From: Tunturibacter empetritectus | GTDB lineage: Bacteria; Acidobacteriota; Terriglobia; Terriglobales; Acidobacteriaceae | Assembly: GCF_040358985.1 (NCBI RefSeq) | Contig: NZ_CP132932.1 | Coordinates: 2,542,001 to 2,606,000 of the forward strand | Reading direction: 5' to 3' | Length of the DNA: 64,000 bases | Part shown: one piece after another, positions 51,285 through 61,888 of the stretch | How the letters are laid out: each line of letters opens with the position of its first letter | Numbering within the stretch: position 1 is the first letter of the stretch | Notes under the pieces: generated by a model | What the model saw: the letters and a program-made list of their open reading frames with translations, nothing else | Told to the model about the DNA's origin: nothing | Databases searched by the model: none | Program-made: the position numbers and the translations under genes

Positions 51285-52688
51285 TTACGCGCCGGCGATG
51301 GTCATGCCTTCGATGCGCATGGTGGGGGCGGCGCTGGCTCCGCGGAAGATGAGGTCGTTGCCGATGGCGACGATGTTTTTGTACATGTCTTTCAGGTTGC
51401 CGGCGATGGTGATCTCTTCGACCGGGTAGGCGAGTTCGCCGTTCTCGATCCAGAGGCCGCTAGCGCCTTGCGAGTAATCGCCGGTGACGAGGTTGACGCC
51501 GAAGCCCATCGTCTCGGTGACGTAGAGGCCGGATTTGATGTCGCCGATGATCTGCTCGGGAGTTAGCGTGCCGGCTTCGAGAAAGAAGTTGCCTGCGCCG
51601 ATGCCGGGGTTGCCGGCGAGTCCGCGGGAGGCGTTGCCGGTGGACTTCATGTTGAGCTTGCGCGCGGTGTAGGTGTTCGAGACGTAGTTCTTGAGGATGC
51701 CGCGTTCGACCAGCACGGTGCGGCGCGTGGGCAGGCCTTCGCCGTCGAAGGGGCGGGTGCCGAAGCCGCCGATGCCTGCTCCATCATCGAAACGGTGAAT
51801 GATGGTGCCATCGTCGATGACGGTGATGTTTTCGCCGGCGACCTGCTCGCCTAGCATGCCGCTGAAGAAGGAGGCGTTGCGGTAGATGGCGTCGCCATTG
51901 GCCGCGTCGAAGATGTTGCCGATGATGGAACGTGCGATCTCGGGTGAGAAGACGACTGGAGCTTTTTGCGTCTTGACCTGGCGTGCGCCGAGCCGCTTGA
52001 GGGTGCGGCGTGCGGCTTCCTGGCCGATCTCTTCGGGGTTCTCGAGTTTCTTCACGGTGCGCGAGTTCGAGAACCAGTAGTTGCGTTGCATGTTGCCCTT
52101 CTCGTCGTGGGCGATGGGCGCGGCGGAGAACCCGCAGTAGCTGCGGCGGTACTCGCCGGTGAAGCCGCGGGAGTTCATCAGGATCTTGTGCGAGGTGGAG
52201 GTGTCGAAGTCACCACCACCGGAGTTCTGGATGCGAGTGTCGTAGGCCAGGGCTGCGGCCTCGGTGCGTCGGGCGATCTCGATGCGCTCGGCAGGCGGCA
52301 TCTCGTTAACGTCATCGAAGAAGAGGTGCTGATCCTCTTCGATCTGGCCGAACTCGTGTGCTTCGGGCAGGCCGGCGAAGGGATCTTCGCTGGTGATCTT
52401 CGCGAGCGTGATGGCTCCCTCGACGAGGCGCGCGATGCTGTCATTCGAAAAATCTGAAGAGGAAGTGCTCGCTGTGCGCTGGGCTTTCCCTGAGGCGAGG
52501 AAGACGCGCAGACCGACTGCTCGCGAGCCTGACTCTTTCAGGGTTTCGACTTGTCCTAACCTCACCAACGCGGAGAACTCATCGCCTTCGTAGACGACAG
52601 CCTCAGCATCGGTGGCTCCTGCCTTGAGGGCATGGCTGAGGACATCGGAGGCAAGCTGGCGGAGGTTCGCGGTCGTCTGGGTTGGCAT
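51285..52688 (-). CDS. pmbA: TldD/PmbA family protein, PmbA (TldE) type
   Basis: A 467-residue partner of TldD in the heterodimeric metalloprotease that degrades unfolded peptides and removes leaders from some modified peptides. The PmbA type lacks the HExxxH zinc motif. Features include EAVVYEGDEFSALVRLG, ETLKESGSRAVGLRVF, and the C-terminal FGVNLVTGDYSQGASGLWIENGE, which contributes to the TldD active-site chamber. Both subunits are in the window, 1.3 kb apart and on the same strand. Divergent from the SnoaL-like gene to its right. Confidence 0.92.
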   Translation of the reverse strand: MPTQTTANLRQLASDVLSHALKAGATDAEAVVYEGDEFSALVRLGQVETLKESGSRAVGLRVFLASGKAQRTASTSSSDFSNDSIARLVEGAITLAKITSEDPFAGLPEAHEFGQIEEDQHLFFDDVNEMPPAERIEIARRTEAAALAYDTRIQNSGGGDFDTSTSHKILMNSRGFTGEYRRSYCGFSAAPIAHDEKGNMQRNYWFSNSRTVKKLENPEEIGQEAARRTLKRLGARQVKTQKAPVVFSPEIARSIIGNIFDAANGDAIYRNASFFSGMLGEQVAGENITVIDDGTIIHRFDDGAGIGGFGTRPFDGEGLPTRRTVLVERGILKNYVSNTYTARKLNMKSTGNASRGLAGNPGIGAGNFFLEAGTLTPEQIIGDIKSGLYVTETMGFGVNLVTGDYSQGASGLWIENGELAYPVEEITIAGNLKDMYKNIVAIGNDLIFRGASAAPTMRIEGMTIAGA

Positions 52689-52813
52689 GGTCTCTTAAGG
52701 ATAATTGGTTTGAGCTGACTTTTCTGACGGATGCAACAGGTGTATCTAGTGGGCGGAGAGTGGCTGATATGATGCTCGATGTTATTTCACACCGGCTGAA
52801 TCAGGAGATGCGA

Positions 52814-53245
52814 GTGTCAGAGTTCGGAAGTGCATCTGGGAACGTCGCAGTCATCGCCAGGTTTTTGGAAGAGGTCATCAATCAAGGGCGGCTGGAGCAG
52901 GCCGACGAAATTGTTGCGGTTGACTTTGTCGAGTTTGATCCTCTTCCGGGTCAGCGGCAGGGACGAGAGGGTTTGAAAGAGGTCATCGGGATGCTGCGCG
53001 CTGCATTCCCGGACATTCACTGGGTTGCGGATGAGACAGTGGCTAGTGGAGATAAGGTTGTCACTCGCTTTACGTGGACAGGCACCCATCGAGGAACATT
53101 TCTCGGTGTTCCTGCAACGGGCAGGAGCGTCAACGTCAAAGGTGTCGTCATCGACCGCCTGGTCGGGGGCAAGATGACAGACAGTCGAATCCTGATGGAT
53201 AACTTGATGATGATGCAGCAGCTTGGCGTCATTCCAAGGGCATAG
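52814..53245 (+). CDS. SnoaL-like / ester cyclase family protein
   Basis: A 143-residue protein with the alpha+beta-barrel SnoaL/NTF2 fold. It has VAVIARFLEEVINQGRLEQADEIV, then PGQRQGREGLKEVIGMLRAAFPDIHW, then TRFTWTGTHRGTFLGVPATGRSV, the typical pattern of the SnoaL-like ester cyclase family. GTG 52814 is preferred: AGGAG lies six bases upstream, whereas the neighbouring ATG 52808 touches that site. The longer frame back to 52682 would overlap pmbA. The substrate is unknown. It is inserted on the opposite strand between pmbA and the tldD cluster. Confidence 0.85.
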   Translation: MSEFGSASGNVAVIARFLEEVINQGRLEQADEIVAVDFVEFDPLPGQRQGREGLKEVIGMLRAAFPDIHWVADETVASGDKVVTRFTWTGTHRGTFLGVPATGRSVNVKGVVIDRLVGGKMTDSRILMDNLMMMQQLGVIPRA

Positions 53246-53277
53246 CCAGGAACGATCGCCCCGGCTGGAGCTATCAC

Positions 53278-53586
53278 TCAGCGAACAGGGGAAGCTGAGG
53301 GGCGTGCCTGACGGCCGTCGGTGGCTTTGAGGAAGTACATGCCGGCTGCGCAGTACTCGGAGTCGGTCTTCAGCTTGTGCTCGATGTGCGTAGCGGGGCC
53401 GTCTTCGGAGCGGCGTTTGAAGACCTTCACTGCGCCACCGCAGCTCATGCAGCGGAACTCCGTGTCGTTGTCTTCGAGTGCGACTGTGATCGGCTTGACC
53501 TTCCAGAACGACTCGTAACCACCTGCTGCTCTGACGCGGCGACGCTTCACTTCACACTCATAAAACTTTTCACGTTCGACTGCCAT
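53278..53586 (-). CDS. Small zinc-site protein B, 102 residues
   Basis: Not recognised as a named family. It is a paralogue of the 102-residue protein at 53691: both start MAVEREK and share YECEVKRRRV, the FRC-x2-C pair, and EYC. The putative metal site is Cys-x2-Cys-x17-His with a downstream His and Cys (HIEHK...DSEYC). The C-terminus after LKATDG is a basic, proline-containing tail. It is 104 bp downstream of copy A and in the same orientation as tldD. Confidence 0.75.
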   Translation of the reverse strand: MAVEREKFYECEVKRRRVRAAGGYESFWKVKPITVALEDNDTEFRCMSCGGAVKVFKRRSEDGPATHIEHKLKTDSEYCAAGMYFLKATDGRQARPSASPVR

Positions 53587-53690
53587 GGGGATACCTCGAG
53601 ATTCGGTGCGGTTAGTTCGTACGTTTGGTCGTACTTTCAGGTGTCGTGCGCACAGAGCCCTGGGAAAAGTTGGTGCAACGAAGCAGTCGG

Positions 53691-53998
53691 CTACTCGACG
53701 GGGTGCTGCGAAGGTCTGGGCTCGCGGCCGTCGGTGGCTTTCTTGAAGAGCATTCCGTTGGCGCAGTACTCGGAGTCTGCCGGGGACTTATGCTCGACGT
53801 ACGGTACAGTGCCGGTCTTGCCGTTGCGGCCGAGCAGCTTCACCTCGCCGAAGCAATCTTTGCAGCGAAACTCGGTGTCGTTGTCGACGAGCGCGTCGGC
53901 CACTGGCTTGACCTTCCAGAAAGGCTCGTAGCCTCCGCCGGTTTTTACGCGCCGGCGTTTTACTTCGCACTCGTAGATCTTTTCGCGTTCGACAGCCA

Positions 53999-53999
<1 letters not shown>
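53691..53999 (-). CDS. Small zinc-site protein A, 102 residues, coupled to tldD
   Basis: Paralogue of the protein at 53278, of equal length. The likely zinc site is FRCKDCFGEV plus VEHK and DSEYC. Its ATG overlaps the tldD TAA as TAATG, so the ribosome that finishes TldD can reinitiate here. The function is unknown; the fixed association with a peptide-processing protease is the only clue. Confidence 0.78.
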
Positions 54000-55462
<1,463 letters not shown>

Positions 55463-55581
55463 CTAGATTGATTCTAGGCTTCCAAGGGAGCCGCGGCAAA
55501 TAACGCCCTTTCGGAGGTGCGGCTGGAGTATGCTCGTCTATCTCCCTTTTTCGCGAAGGTCAGCTCGCTTTCGGGCTCGTT

Positions 55582-56469
55582 TCAGCGCCCATGCGACGGG
55601 TCGGCGGAGCTTGAAACACTAAGGTCCAACGGGAAATTTGGCAGATCCGGAGCGTAGCAGTTGCCGTCGGTAGCGTAGGTTTTGCCGCAGGCCGCGGTAA
55701 TCTCCTTGCGTCGCGGCGACTGAGCGTACTGCCACACCGCTATGTCCGGGGTGCCGCTGGAGTCGAGCGGAGGGGGCTTCAGGCTGCATCCGTTGGCGGG
55801 CGGGCAGGCGTCCTGGTAGGCCCAGATCACGATGTGGTGCAGATGCTGTGCGGCCACCTGCTCGCGAATATTCTGCATGGTGGTGATGGTCTTGCCGGGG
55901 CCGTCGCCGACTGGCTGGCCGCTGCCATAGACTCCGGGCAGATAGCCCAGGTGGGCGACTGCCTCTGTCCATGCAAGAAGATAGGCAGACTGGTCTTCGG
56001 TGAGGCGGCCGCCTTCCTCCTGATCCAAAAAGATAATGGTGTTGGCGGCGAAGTTTTGACGGTGCGCTGCGACGACGGCGGCTGTGGCGTCCTTCGTTCC
56101 CAGCGAGGCAGGCGATGTTCCGGAGCGCTTCTCCTTCTTGATCTCCGCCTCCAGCCGACCGTTGAACAGGACGAGAAAGCCGAAGCCATTGCGCACCAAT
56201 GTCTCGCGCTTGCCAATCCAGCCGTTCTGTCTTTCGCCCGGAGGATTGTTAAGCCAGTAACCCACGAAGGCGAAGTGTCGACGCAGCGCAGGCAGAGCCT
56301 CATCGCCGGGGTAGTCATTGCTGTCAAAGCCGATATAGGGGCCTATGGTGAGAACCGAACCGACGGGCTGCTGCGCATAACTATTGATAACGCAAACAAG
56401 AAGGAGGAGTGGGTGAAACGCTGAGAGTCGCATAAGGGGAAGCTTTGAGATGCGCAACTGAATCTTCAT
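55582..56469 (-). CDS. Exported DUF1906 (glycoside hydrolase-like) protein
   Basis: A 295-residue secreted protein. A signal peptide covers about 1-33 (ending NSYAQ). The core resembles DUF1906/Rv2525c-like domains, which have a TIM-barrel glycoside-hydrolase-like fold: IGFDSNDYPG, FAFVGYWLNNP, ANTIIFLDQEEGGRL and PGVYGSGQPV. The acidic DQEEGG segment sits where family members have catalytic-like acids. Enzymatic activity is not established for the family. The gene stands alone. ATG 56433 is an alternative start that trims twelve residues. Confidence 0.8.
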   Translation of the reverse strand: MKIQLRISKLPLMRLSAFHPLLLLVCVINSYAQQPVGSVLTIGPYIGFDSNDYPGDEALPALRRHFAFVGYWLNNPPGERQNGWIGKRETLVRNGFGFLVLFNGRLEAEIKKEKRSGTSPASLGTKDATAAVVAAHRQNFAANTIIFLDQEEGGRLTEDQSAYLLAWTEAVAHLGYLPGVYGSGQPVGDGPGKTITTMQNIREQVAAQHLHHIVIWAYQDACPPANGCSLKPPPLDSSGTPDIAVWQYAQSPRRKEITAACGKTYATDGNCYAPDLPNFPLDLSVSSSADPSHGR

Positions 56470-56525
56470 GGTAGGTTACACAATTTCGTGTGCTAAGTTG
56501 CTGGTAGAGGTATGGAGGCGAGGCC

Positions 56526-57059
56526 ATGGCGCTTACAGATATCGACCCGAGGTACCCTATAGGCGACTTTGAAGCGCCCGCATCCATCTCTGCGGACGAG
56601 CGTACCGGGGCGATTGCAACCCTCGCAGAGCTGCCGGAACAGCTGCGTAATGCAGTGGACGGATTGAGCTCGGGACAGTTGAGCACGCCCTATCGCGAAG
56701 GGGGCTGGACGCTGCGCCAAGTGGTGCATCACGTCGCAGACAGTCATATGAACGCCCTCGTCCGGGTGAAGCTTGCGCTGACCGAGGACTGGCCGGCGGT
56801 CAAGTCCTACGATGAAGCCGCCTGGGCGAAGCTGCATGACATGGCTGCGCCGGTGGAGTGGTCCCTGGAGTTGGTGGAAGCACTTCATGCGCGATGGGTG
56901 ATGCTCCTTCAGTCACTCAACGAACAGCAGTGGCAGCGTGGATACAACCATCCCCAGGATGGCCGGGTCACGGTAGAGCTGTCGGCGCTGACTTACGCCT
57001 GGCACTCGCGCCATCATGTGGCACACATCACGCATCTGCGCGCGACTGAAGGATGGTAG
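56526..57059 (+). CDS. DinB/YfiT-family metal-dependent thiol transferase or hydrolase
   Basis: A 177-residue four-helix-bundle protein. The opening DPRYPIGDFEAP and the stretch PYREGGWTLRQVVHHVADSHMN match the YfiT/BstA-type proteins, with three metal-binding His from HH and the late segment AWHSRHHVAHI. Characterised relatives transfer bacillithiol; whether this organism makes bacillithiol is not shown by the window. It is followed after 13 bp by the GNAT gene and probably co-transcribed. Confidence 0.88.
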   Translation: MALTDIDPRYPIGDFEAPASISADERTGAIATLAELPEQLRNAVDGLSSGQLSTPYREGGWTLRQVVHHVADSHMNALVRVKLALTEDWPAVKSYDEAAWAKLHDMAAPVEWSLELVEALHARWVMLLQSLNEQQWQRGYNHPQDGRVTVELSALTYAWHSRHHVAHITHLRATEGW

Positions 57060-57072
57060 CGGAAGTCCGCGT

Positions 57073-57495
57073 ATGACCACCATTCAGATCGCTACGATGC
57101 CAAGCGAGATTGACCTCTGCTTCCCGGTGATGCGCCAGCTTCGGCCCATGTTAGCTGCTGAGGAGTTCGTTGGCCGCATTCAAACCCAACAGGCCGAGGG
57201 GTATCAGCTCGCCTATCTTGAGTCGGACGGCGCGATCGTGTCGGTCGCCGGCTTCCGCATGCAGAATCTGCTGTGGAGCGGCAAGACGCTCTATGTGGAT
57301 GATCTGGTGACGGACGAGGCGGCGCGGTCGAAGGGGCATGGCGAGTCGATGCTGACGTGGCTGATTGCGCTGGCCAAAGAGGCGGGATGCACCACCTTCA
57401 TGCTCGACTCAGGAACGCACCGGCACGAGGCGCACGCGTTCTACTTCCGCCATGGGCTACGCATCTCCGACTTTCACTTCAAGCTTTCGTTGTAG
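57073..57495 (+). CDS. GNAT family N-acetyltransferase
   Basis: A 140-residue acetyltransferase. The start MTTIQIATMPSEIDLCFPV is the family's first strand-helix, and the CoA-binding loop is VDDLVTDEAARSKGHGESML, in which KGHG replaces the usual GxG. ATTFMLDS-like strand (TTFMLDSGTHRHEAHAFYFR) and GLRISDFHF follow, the standard GNAT end. Substrate unknown. The open frame extends back to 57016 but overlaps the previous gene. Confidence 0.87.
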   Translation: MTTIQIATMPSEIDLCFPVMRQLRPMLAAEEFVGRIQTQQAEGYQLAYLESDGAIVSVAGFRMQNLLWSGKTLYVDDLVTDEAARSKGHGESMLTWLIALAKEAGCTTFMLDSGTHRHEAHAFYFRHGLRISDFHFKLSL

Positions 57496-57539
57496 ATCGC
57501 GAAAACTTTTCAAGCTCGCAGATGTGCTAACGTTCGGCT

Positions 57540-59171
57540 ATGCCGCCAAGAGCCTCCTCCGCGGAGCCCGTACAGACGGTGGAACAGATATCCGCCGCCC
57601 TCGAAAGTTTTCTTGCTGAGTCTCCTCGCGCCGTGGTGCTGGAGGATGGCAGGGCTCTCTTCGATATGCGTGAGGCGAAGTACAAGCTCGCGACCGAGCA
57701 TGGCCGTTGCACGCTGCATCTGTGGGGAGAGGACCGCAATCTCGTCCGGCGAGTCAGCGGTACGGTACTGCGCAATGGTGTGCTGCGGCTGAGCACGCAC
57801 CGCTTCGGACAGACCAAACTACAGACTCTCGAACTTGTAACCGATCGTGATCGCCGCACGCCGTCTACGCGTGAGGCGACGCGAGTGCGTTATCTGAAGG
57901 TGTTGGAGCGCGTTTTGCTGCGCAGTTTCCCTGAGTTCAAGGTGGATGGGCTTCGCACGGCGATGGATCTGGAAAAGAGCTTTGGGCCTGCGTATGCGCG
58001 GGGATCGCTTCTGCAGGGGCAGAAGGTGTGGGCCGTGATCGCCGTCAATGAAGAGGAGACGCAGGCAACCGTCGATGGCATCCTGACCCTGGGGATCCTG
58101 TGGCTGCAACACTGCCGCGAGTCCGGCGATGGGCGAAGGCTGTATCAGGGGTTGAAGCTGATCGTGCCGCGTGGAATGGCGATGCTAACACTCTCGCGGA
58201 TGGCTTGGCTCAACCCGGCGGTCGCGCAGTGGGAGCTGTGGGAGTTGGATCAAAGCTCCGAAGAGCTGGAGCAGCGCGACGCCGCCGACCACGGCAACCT
58301 AACTACACGCCTGATGCATGCGCCCAACGAGCAGGCCGCACACGAACGATTCGCCGACTCGAAGCAGCGCGTGATGGCGCTGGTGCCGGAGACGATGCGC
58401 GAGGTGGTGGAGCAGCGTCTTCGCAGTGGCACGGAGCTTGCGTTTCTGCTGCATGGTCTGGAGTTTGCACGGGTGCGAATGGGCTACGCAGGGAACTCGT
58501 TCAACAGTGCGCAGGAGATCACGTTCGGCGCCGGCGCCAATGAGACTCCGCTGACCGAAGAGAACCAGAGCGAGTTGCAGGAGTTGGTGGAGCGCTTGTT
58601 TGCACGGCGCATTGCCGGCGGCGACAAGCGCGATCCGCTCTATCGCATGCAGCCCGAACGCTGGCTCGAGAGCGTGCTGCGGCGCGATGTGGAGCCGCTC
58701 GATACGCGCCTCGATCCGAAGCATGTCTACACGCAGGTGCCTGCGTTCGCCGCAGCGGATCGCGGAATGCTCGACCTGCTCGGTGTCACCGATGACGGAC
58801 GGCTGGCGGTCATCGAGTTGAAGGCCGACGAAGATCTTCATCTTGCTCTGCAGGGGCTTGATTATTGGGTGCGGGTGCGGTGGCATCATCTGCAGAACCC
58901 CGACAACGCCACGGGCCTTGGAGAGTTTCAGCGACATGGATACTTCGGTGGGTTGCGGCTGTCGACCGAGCCTCCGCGCCTGTATCTTGTGGCTCCCGCG
59001 CTGCGAGTTCATCCGGCGACGGAGGTCGTTCTGCGCTATCTTTCGCCGCGGGTCGAATGGACACTCGTAGCGCTGGATGAGCGTTGGCGTGCAAAGGTGA
59101 AGGCTGTATGGCGCAAACGAAATACCGACACCGGATCACATTCGACGCACGTGCTGCAGGGCAGAGTCTGA
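57540..59171 (+). CDS. Predicted PD-(D/E)XK nuclease-like protein, 543 residues
   Basis: No characterised family is recognised. The C-terminal third contains GMLDLLGV, then RLAVIELKADEDLHLALQG: the Asp, the ELK (the E-x-K of PD-(D/E)XK) and the following Gln fit a restriction-like nuclease core (NucS/EndoMS or VRR-like). The first 330 residues are unlike this and hold a helical region rich in Arg (TREATRVRYLKVLERVLLRS). No signal peptide. It could cut or bind DNA. The start MPPRASSAEPVQTVEQ at 57540 is the first ATG after the GNAT gene. It converges with dus. Confidence 0.72.
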   Translation: MPPRASSAEPVQTVEQISAALESFLAESPRAVVLEDGRALFDMREAKYKLATEHGRCTLHLWGEDRNLVRRVSGTVLRNGVLRLSTHRFGQTKLQTLELVTDRDRRTPSTREATRVRYLKVLERVLLRSFPEFKVDGLRTAMDLEKSFGPAYARGSLLQGQKVWAVIAVNEEETQATVDGILTLGILWLQHCRESGDGRRLYQGLKLIVPRGMAMLTLSRMAWLNPAVAQWELWELDQSSEELEQRDAADHGNLTTRLMHAPNEQAAHERFADSKQRVMALVPETMREVVEQRLRSGTELAFLLHGLEFARVRMGYAGNSFNSAQEITFGAGANETPLTEENQSELQELVERLFARRIAGGDKRDPLYRMQPERWLESVLRRDVEPLDTRLDPKHVYTQVPAFAAADRGMLDLLGVTDDGRLAVIELKADEDLHLALQGLDYWVRVRWHHLQNPDNATGLGEFQRHGYFGGLRLSTEPPRLYLVAPALRVHPATEVVLRYLSPRVEWTLVALDERWRAKVKAVWRKRNTDTGSHSTHVLQGRV

Positions 59172-59219
59172 CTCTCTGGCGACTGTTACGCGATGAAATG
59201 TCTGACGGATGGTCGTCGA

Positions 59220-60515
59220 TCAGTCGCAGTAGGCAGCGGCTGAGGCGAGCATCGTCTCGTCGACTTCTGCGACGGCGTCTTCCTTCTCGGTGGCCGTCAC
59301 GCGAGTGGCGAAGAAACTCTCAATCGCGCTGAGAACTGCGTCGCCGTTCTTCGATTCAAAGATCTGTTTGCGCAGTGCGCCTCCGCCGGGAACGCCGTGC
59401 GTGAACCAGCTGGCGAACTGCTTCATCTTCCCGACGCAGTCGCGGTGGCGCTGCTCGCGTGCGACCTGGCCTGCCGCAGTAATGGCCTCCGCGCGCGCTG
59501 CTTCGGCTCGCTCCTCGATGGCGATCTCGTCGACCAGCATCTGGAAGTAGGTGCGGATCATGCGATAGCGATCCTGGTCTGTGGGGTGATCGTAAGTGCC
59601 CACGCCGGTGGCCTCTTTCGACGCGGTGTACTGCGCGATCTGGCGGAAGATCCACGGATTCGACGGTGCAGTGCGGCCGATCATCACGGCGTCGCAGCCG
59701 GTCATGTCGACCATCGCGGCTGCGTCCTCAGGGGTGCGGATGTCGCCGTTTCCGATGACCGGAATCTTCACGGCGTCCTTGACGGCAGCGATGTACTCCC
59801 ACCTCGCCTGGCCGGTGTAGCCGTCTTCGCGGGTGCGGGCGTGCAGGGCCACTGCGTTCAGGCCGCAGTCCTCAGCCATCTTCGCCAGCTCGACGCAGAC
59901 GATGTGCTTATCGTTCCAGCCCATGCGGAACTTCACGGTGAAGGGAATGGAGACGGCGGCGCGGACGGTCTTGAAGATCGTCTCAATCAGCGGCAGATCG
60001 CGCAGCAGACCGGAGCCGCCGTTGCAGGCGACCACGCGCTTGGCCGGGCAGCCGAGGTTCAGGTCAACAAGATCGAAGCCGGCGTCCTCGACGATGCGTG
60101 CCGAGTCGGCGAGTGTCACGGGATTCGAACCAAAGAGCTGAGCGGAGATCGGGTGCTCGTCGTCGTAATAAGTCAGGTAGCGTTTGCGCTTGGTCTCGCG
60201 CATGCGGGAGAGGCCGTCGGCGGAGGTGAACTCCGTCATGATGAGGCCGCAGCCTGACTGCTGGTTCGAAGTCATGCTGTCGACGTTGGCCGAGGAGCCA
60301 GTAGATCCGTCGGCGGGAGTCGCAAACTGGCTGGCGTTTTTGATGAAACGGCGAAAGACCGTGTCGGTCACCCCGGCCATGGGAGCGAGAACCGTCGCAG
60401 GCGCAATCTTGACGTTGCCGATGGTGAAGCTCGCAGGGACGCGGGAGTGCTCGGGCATCGCGTGTTCGGCTGGGTCGTCCCAGCGCTTCTGCTCGAGGGT
60501 GTATCGCTTCTTCAT
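59220..60515 (-). CDS. dus: tRNA-dihydrouridine synthase (DusB-like)
   Basis: A 431-residue flavoprotein reducing uridines to dihydrouridine in tRNA. Signatures are LAPMAGVTDTVFRR, LNLGCPAKRVVACNGGSGLL (with the catalytic Cys), VKFRMGWNDKH and MIGRTAPSNPW. After the first strand there is an insertion of about 25 residues (between FIKNASQFA and GCGLIMTEF) not usual in DusB. The N-terminal 19 residues before MPEHS may not belong; both ATGs (60515, 60458) lack a ribosome site. Convergent with the nuclease-like gene, and the last gene on the reverse strand before rpmE. Confidence 0.92.
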   Translation of the reverse strand: MKKRYTLEQKRWDDPAEHAMPEHSRVPASFTIGNVKIAPATVLAPMAGVTDTVFRRFIKNASQFATPADGSTGSSANVDSMTSNQQSGCGLIMTEFTSADGLSRMRETKRKRYLTYYDDEHPISAQLFGSNPVTLADSARIVEDAGFDLVDLNLGCPAKRVVACNGGSGLLRDLPLIETIFKTVRAAVSIPFTVKFRMGWNDKHIVCVELAKMAEDCGLNAVALHARTREDGYTGQARWEYIAAVKDAVKIPVIGNGDIRTPEDAAAMVDMTGCDAVMIGRTAPSNPWIFRQIAQYTASKEATGVGTYDHPTDQDRYRMIRTYFQMLVDEIAIEERAEAARAEAITAAGQVAREQRHRDCVGKMKQFASWFTHGVPGGGALRKQIFESKNGDAVLSAIESFFATRVTATEKEDAVAEVDETMLASAAAYCD

Positions 60516-60562
60516 GGCAACAGTGCTCGTGGTCCTTGTTCGTGACTAGTGTAGACAATCCA

Positions 60563-60596
60563 GACAAAACAAAGGCCCCCGCGTGGTGCGGAGGCC
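60563..60596 (-). terminator. Rho-independent terminator after rpmE
   Basis: GGCCCCCGC (60574-60582) and GCGGAGGCC (60588-60596) pair with one G-T wobble around a 5-base loop; on the reverse strand the stem is followed by TTTGTTTTG. It lies 23 bp past the rpmE stop. Confidence 0.88.
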
Positions 60597-60619
60597 CCTG
60601 GGTGAATGTAGGCGTCCGC

Positions 60620-60856
60620 TTACTTCGCGGTGGTCTCGGCCTTGCCGGCGTCCGACTTGGCGAACTTGCGGCGGAAGCGCTCGACGCGACCTGCTGTGTC
60701 GATCAGCTTCTGCTTGCCGGTGAAGAACGGGTGGCAGGCGGAGCAGATTTCGACGACGATGTCGCCCTTGTGCGTGGAGCGGGTCTCAAACGTGTTCCCG
60801 CAGGCGCACTTGACGTGGATGTTGTCGTACTTCGGGTGAATACCTTCTTTTGGCAT
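60620..60856 (-). CDS. rpmE: 50S ribosomal protein L31
   Basis: A 78-residue bL31 protein of the large subunit, near the central protuberance. It opens [20 protein letters not shown] and has a full four-cysteine zinc site (KCACG and [14 protein letters not shown]), so it is the zinc-bearing (C+) type. ATG 60856 has AAGGA eight bases upstream; the longer open frame is spurious. It ends before a strong terminator. Confidence 0.97.
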   Translation of the reverse strand: MPKEGIHPKYDNIHVKCACGNTFETRSTHKGDIVVEICSACHPFFTGKQKLIDTAGRVERFRRKFAKSDAGKAETTAK

Positions 60857-61057
60857 GATCAGAATCCTTTTTCTCAATCTTGGGGTATGCCTGCCGGCTC
60901 GCGGATCGCTTGCAACGGAAGAGTTCACGTCACATCGAAGGGCCTGTCGCGCCGCCGCTTGCGCCTTTTTCGGAGCGCTCAAGCAGTTTCCTCAGTTTAA
61001 CTCAGATTCGCACAGGGGGCAATTGGATTCAGATGCTGCCATACTGAAGGGACGGCT

Positions 61058-61813
61058 ATGAGCGAAGTTTGCACGATATGCGGTGGGGCGGGAATGCTGG
61101 TCCTGCAGGAGGATGGCAGGCAGTTCGTCAAAGACTGCGTCTGCCGGTTACAGCGGCGCGCTGAACGGATGCTGGGTCGCGCCCACATCCCCAAGCGCTA
61201 TGAACACTGCTCGCTCGAGAGTTACGAGACGAACTTTCCCTCTTCGAATCGGTCGCTCAGCCTGGCCCATCTTCGCGCACGGAAGTTTGTCGACGGCTAC
61301 CCTCTGGAGACTGTTGGAACCGGGCTGTTGCTCACCGGGTCAATTGGCGTAGGCAAGACGCATCTGGCAGTGGGGATACTGCAGGCGCTGGTAGCCGAAC
61401 GTGGCGCGACCGGCCTCTTCTTCGACTACCGCGACCTGTTGAAGCAGGTGCAGAACAGCTACAACAACAAGGTCTCTGCGACAGAACTTGAGGTGCTGGC
61501 GCCCGTCTTTGACGCTGAGGTGCTGGTGCTGGACGAACTCGGCGCCTCCAAACCCACAGACTGGGTTTGGGACACGGTCGCACACATTCTGAACACTCGC
61601 TACAACGACCGCCGCACCACGATCATCACCACGAACTACGCCAACGCAGGTCCTCTGAGCACAGAGAGCGGGCCACGCGGCGTAATGCGCGAGGAGACCC
61701 TTGGCGACAGGATCGGCGAACGAATGCGCTCGCGCCTGCAGGAGATGTGCGTTGTCGTGGAGATGCAGGGCGAGGACTTCCGTCAGAAGGTCAAGCGCGC
61801 CAGCTTCGCTTAG
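61058..61813 (+). CDS. DnaC/IstB-like AAA+ ATPase
   Basis: A 251-residue ATPase of the DnaC/DnaI helicase-loader type. An N-terminal zinc-binding pair is CTICGGAG with CVC; Walker A is TGSIGVGKTHLAV (about 108-120), Walker B VLVLDELGASKP, and the sensor-1 region IITTNYA. It could load replicative helicase, but IstB-type helper proteins look alike; no transposase is adjacent, so a chromosomal role is more likely. AAGGGA lies about 7 bases before ATG 61058. Confidence 0.85.
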   Translation: MSEVCTICGGAGMLVLQEDGRQFVKDCVCRLQRRAERMLGRAHIPKRYEHCSLESYETNFPSSNRSLSLAHLRARKFVDGYPLETVGTGLLLTGSIGVGKTHLAVGILQALVAERGATGLFFDYRDLLKQVQNSYNNKVSATELEVLAPVFDAEVLVLDELGASKPTDWVWDTVAHILNTRYNDRRTTIITTNYANAGPLSTESGPRGVMREETLGDRIGERMRSRLQEMCVVVEMQGEDFRQKVKRASFA

Positions 61814-61888
61814 TGTTGTTGTTTCAAGTAAGAGCGGCGCAGCTTCAGGACACAGGGAAAGGCCCGTACCACGCAGGCCCGGCGAGGG

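Noticed and set aside
61058..61813. IstB of an insertion sequence
   Set aside because: No istA transposase or terminal inverted repeats are nearby and the zinc-ribbon start fits a helicase loader.
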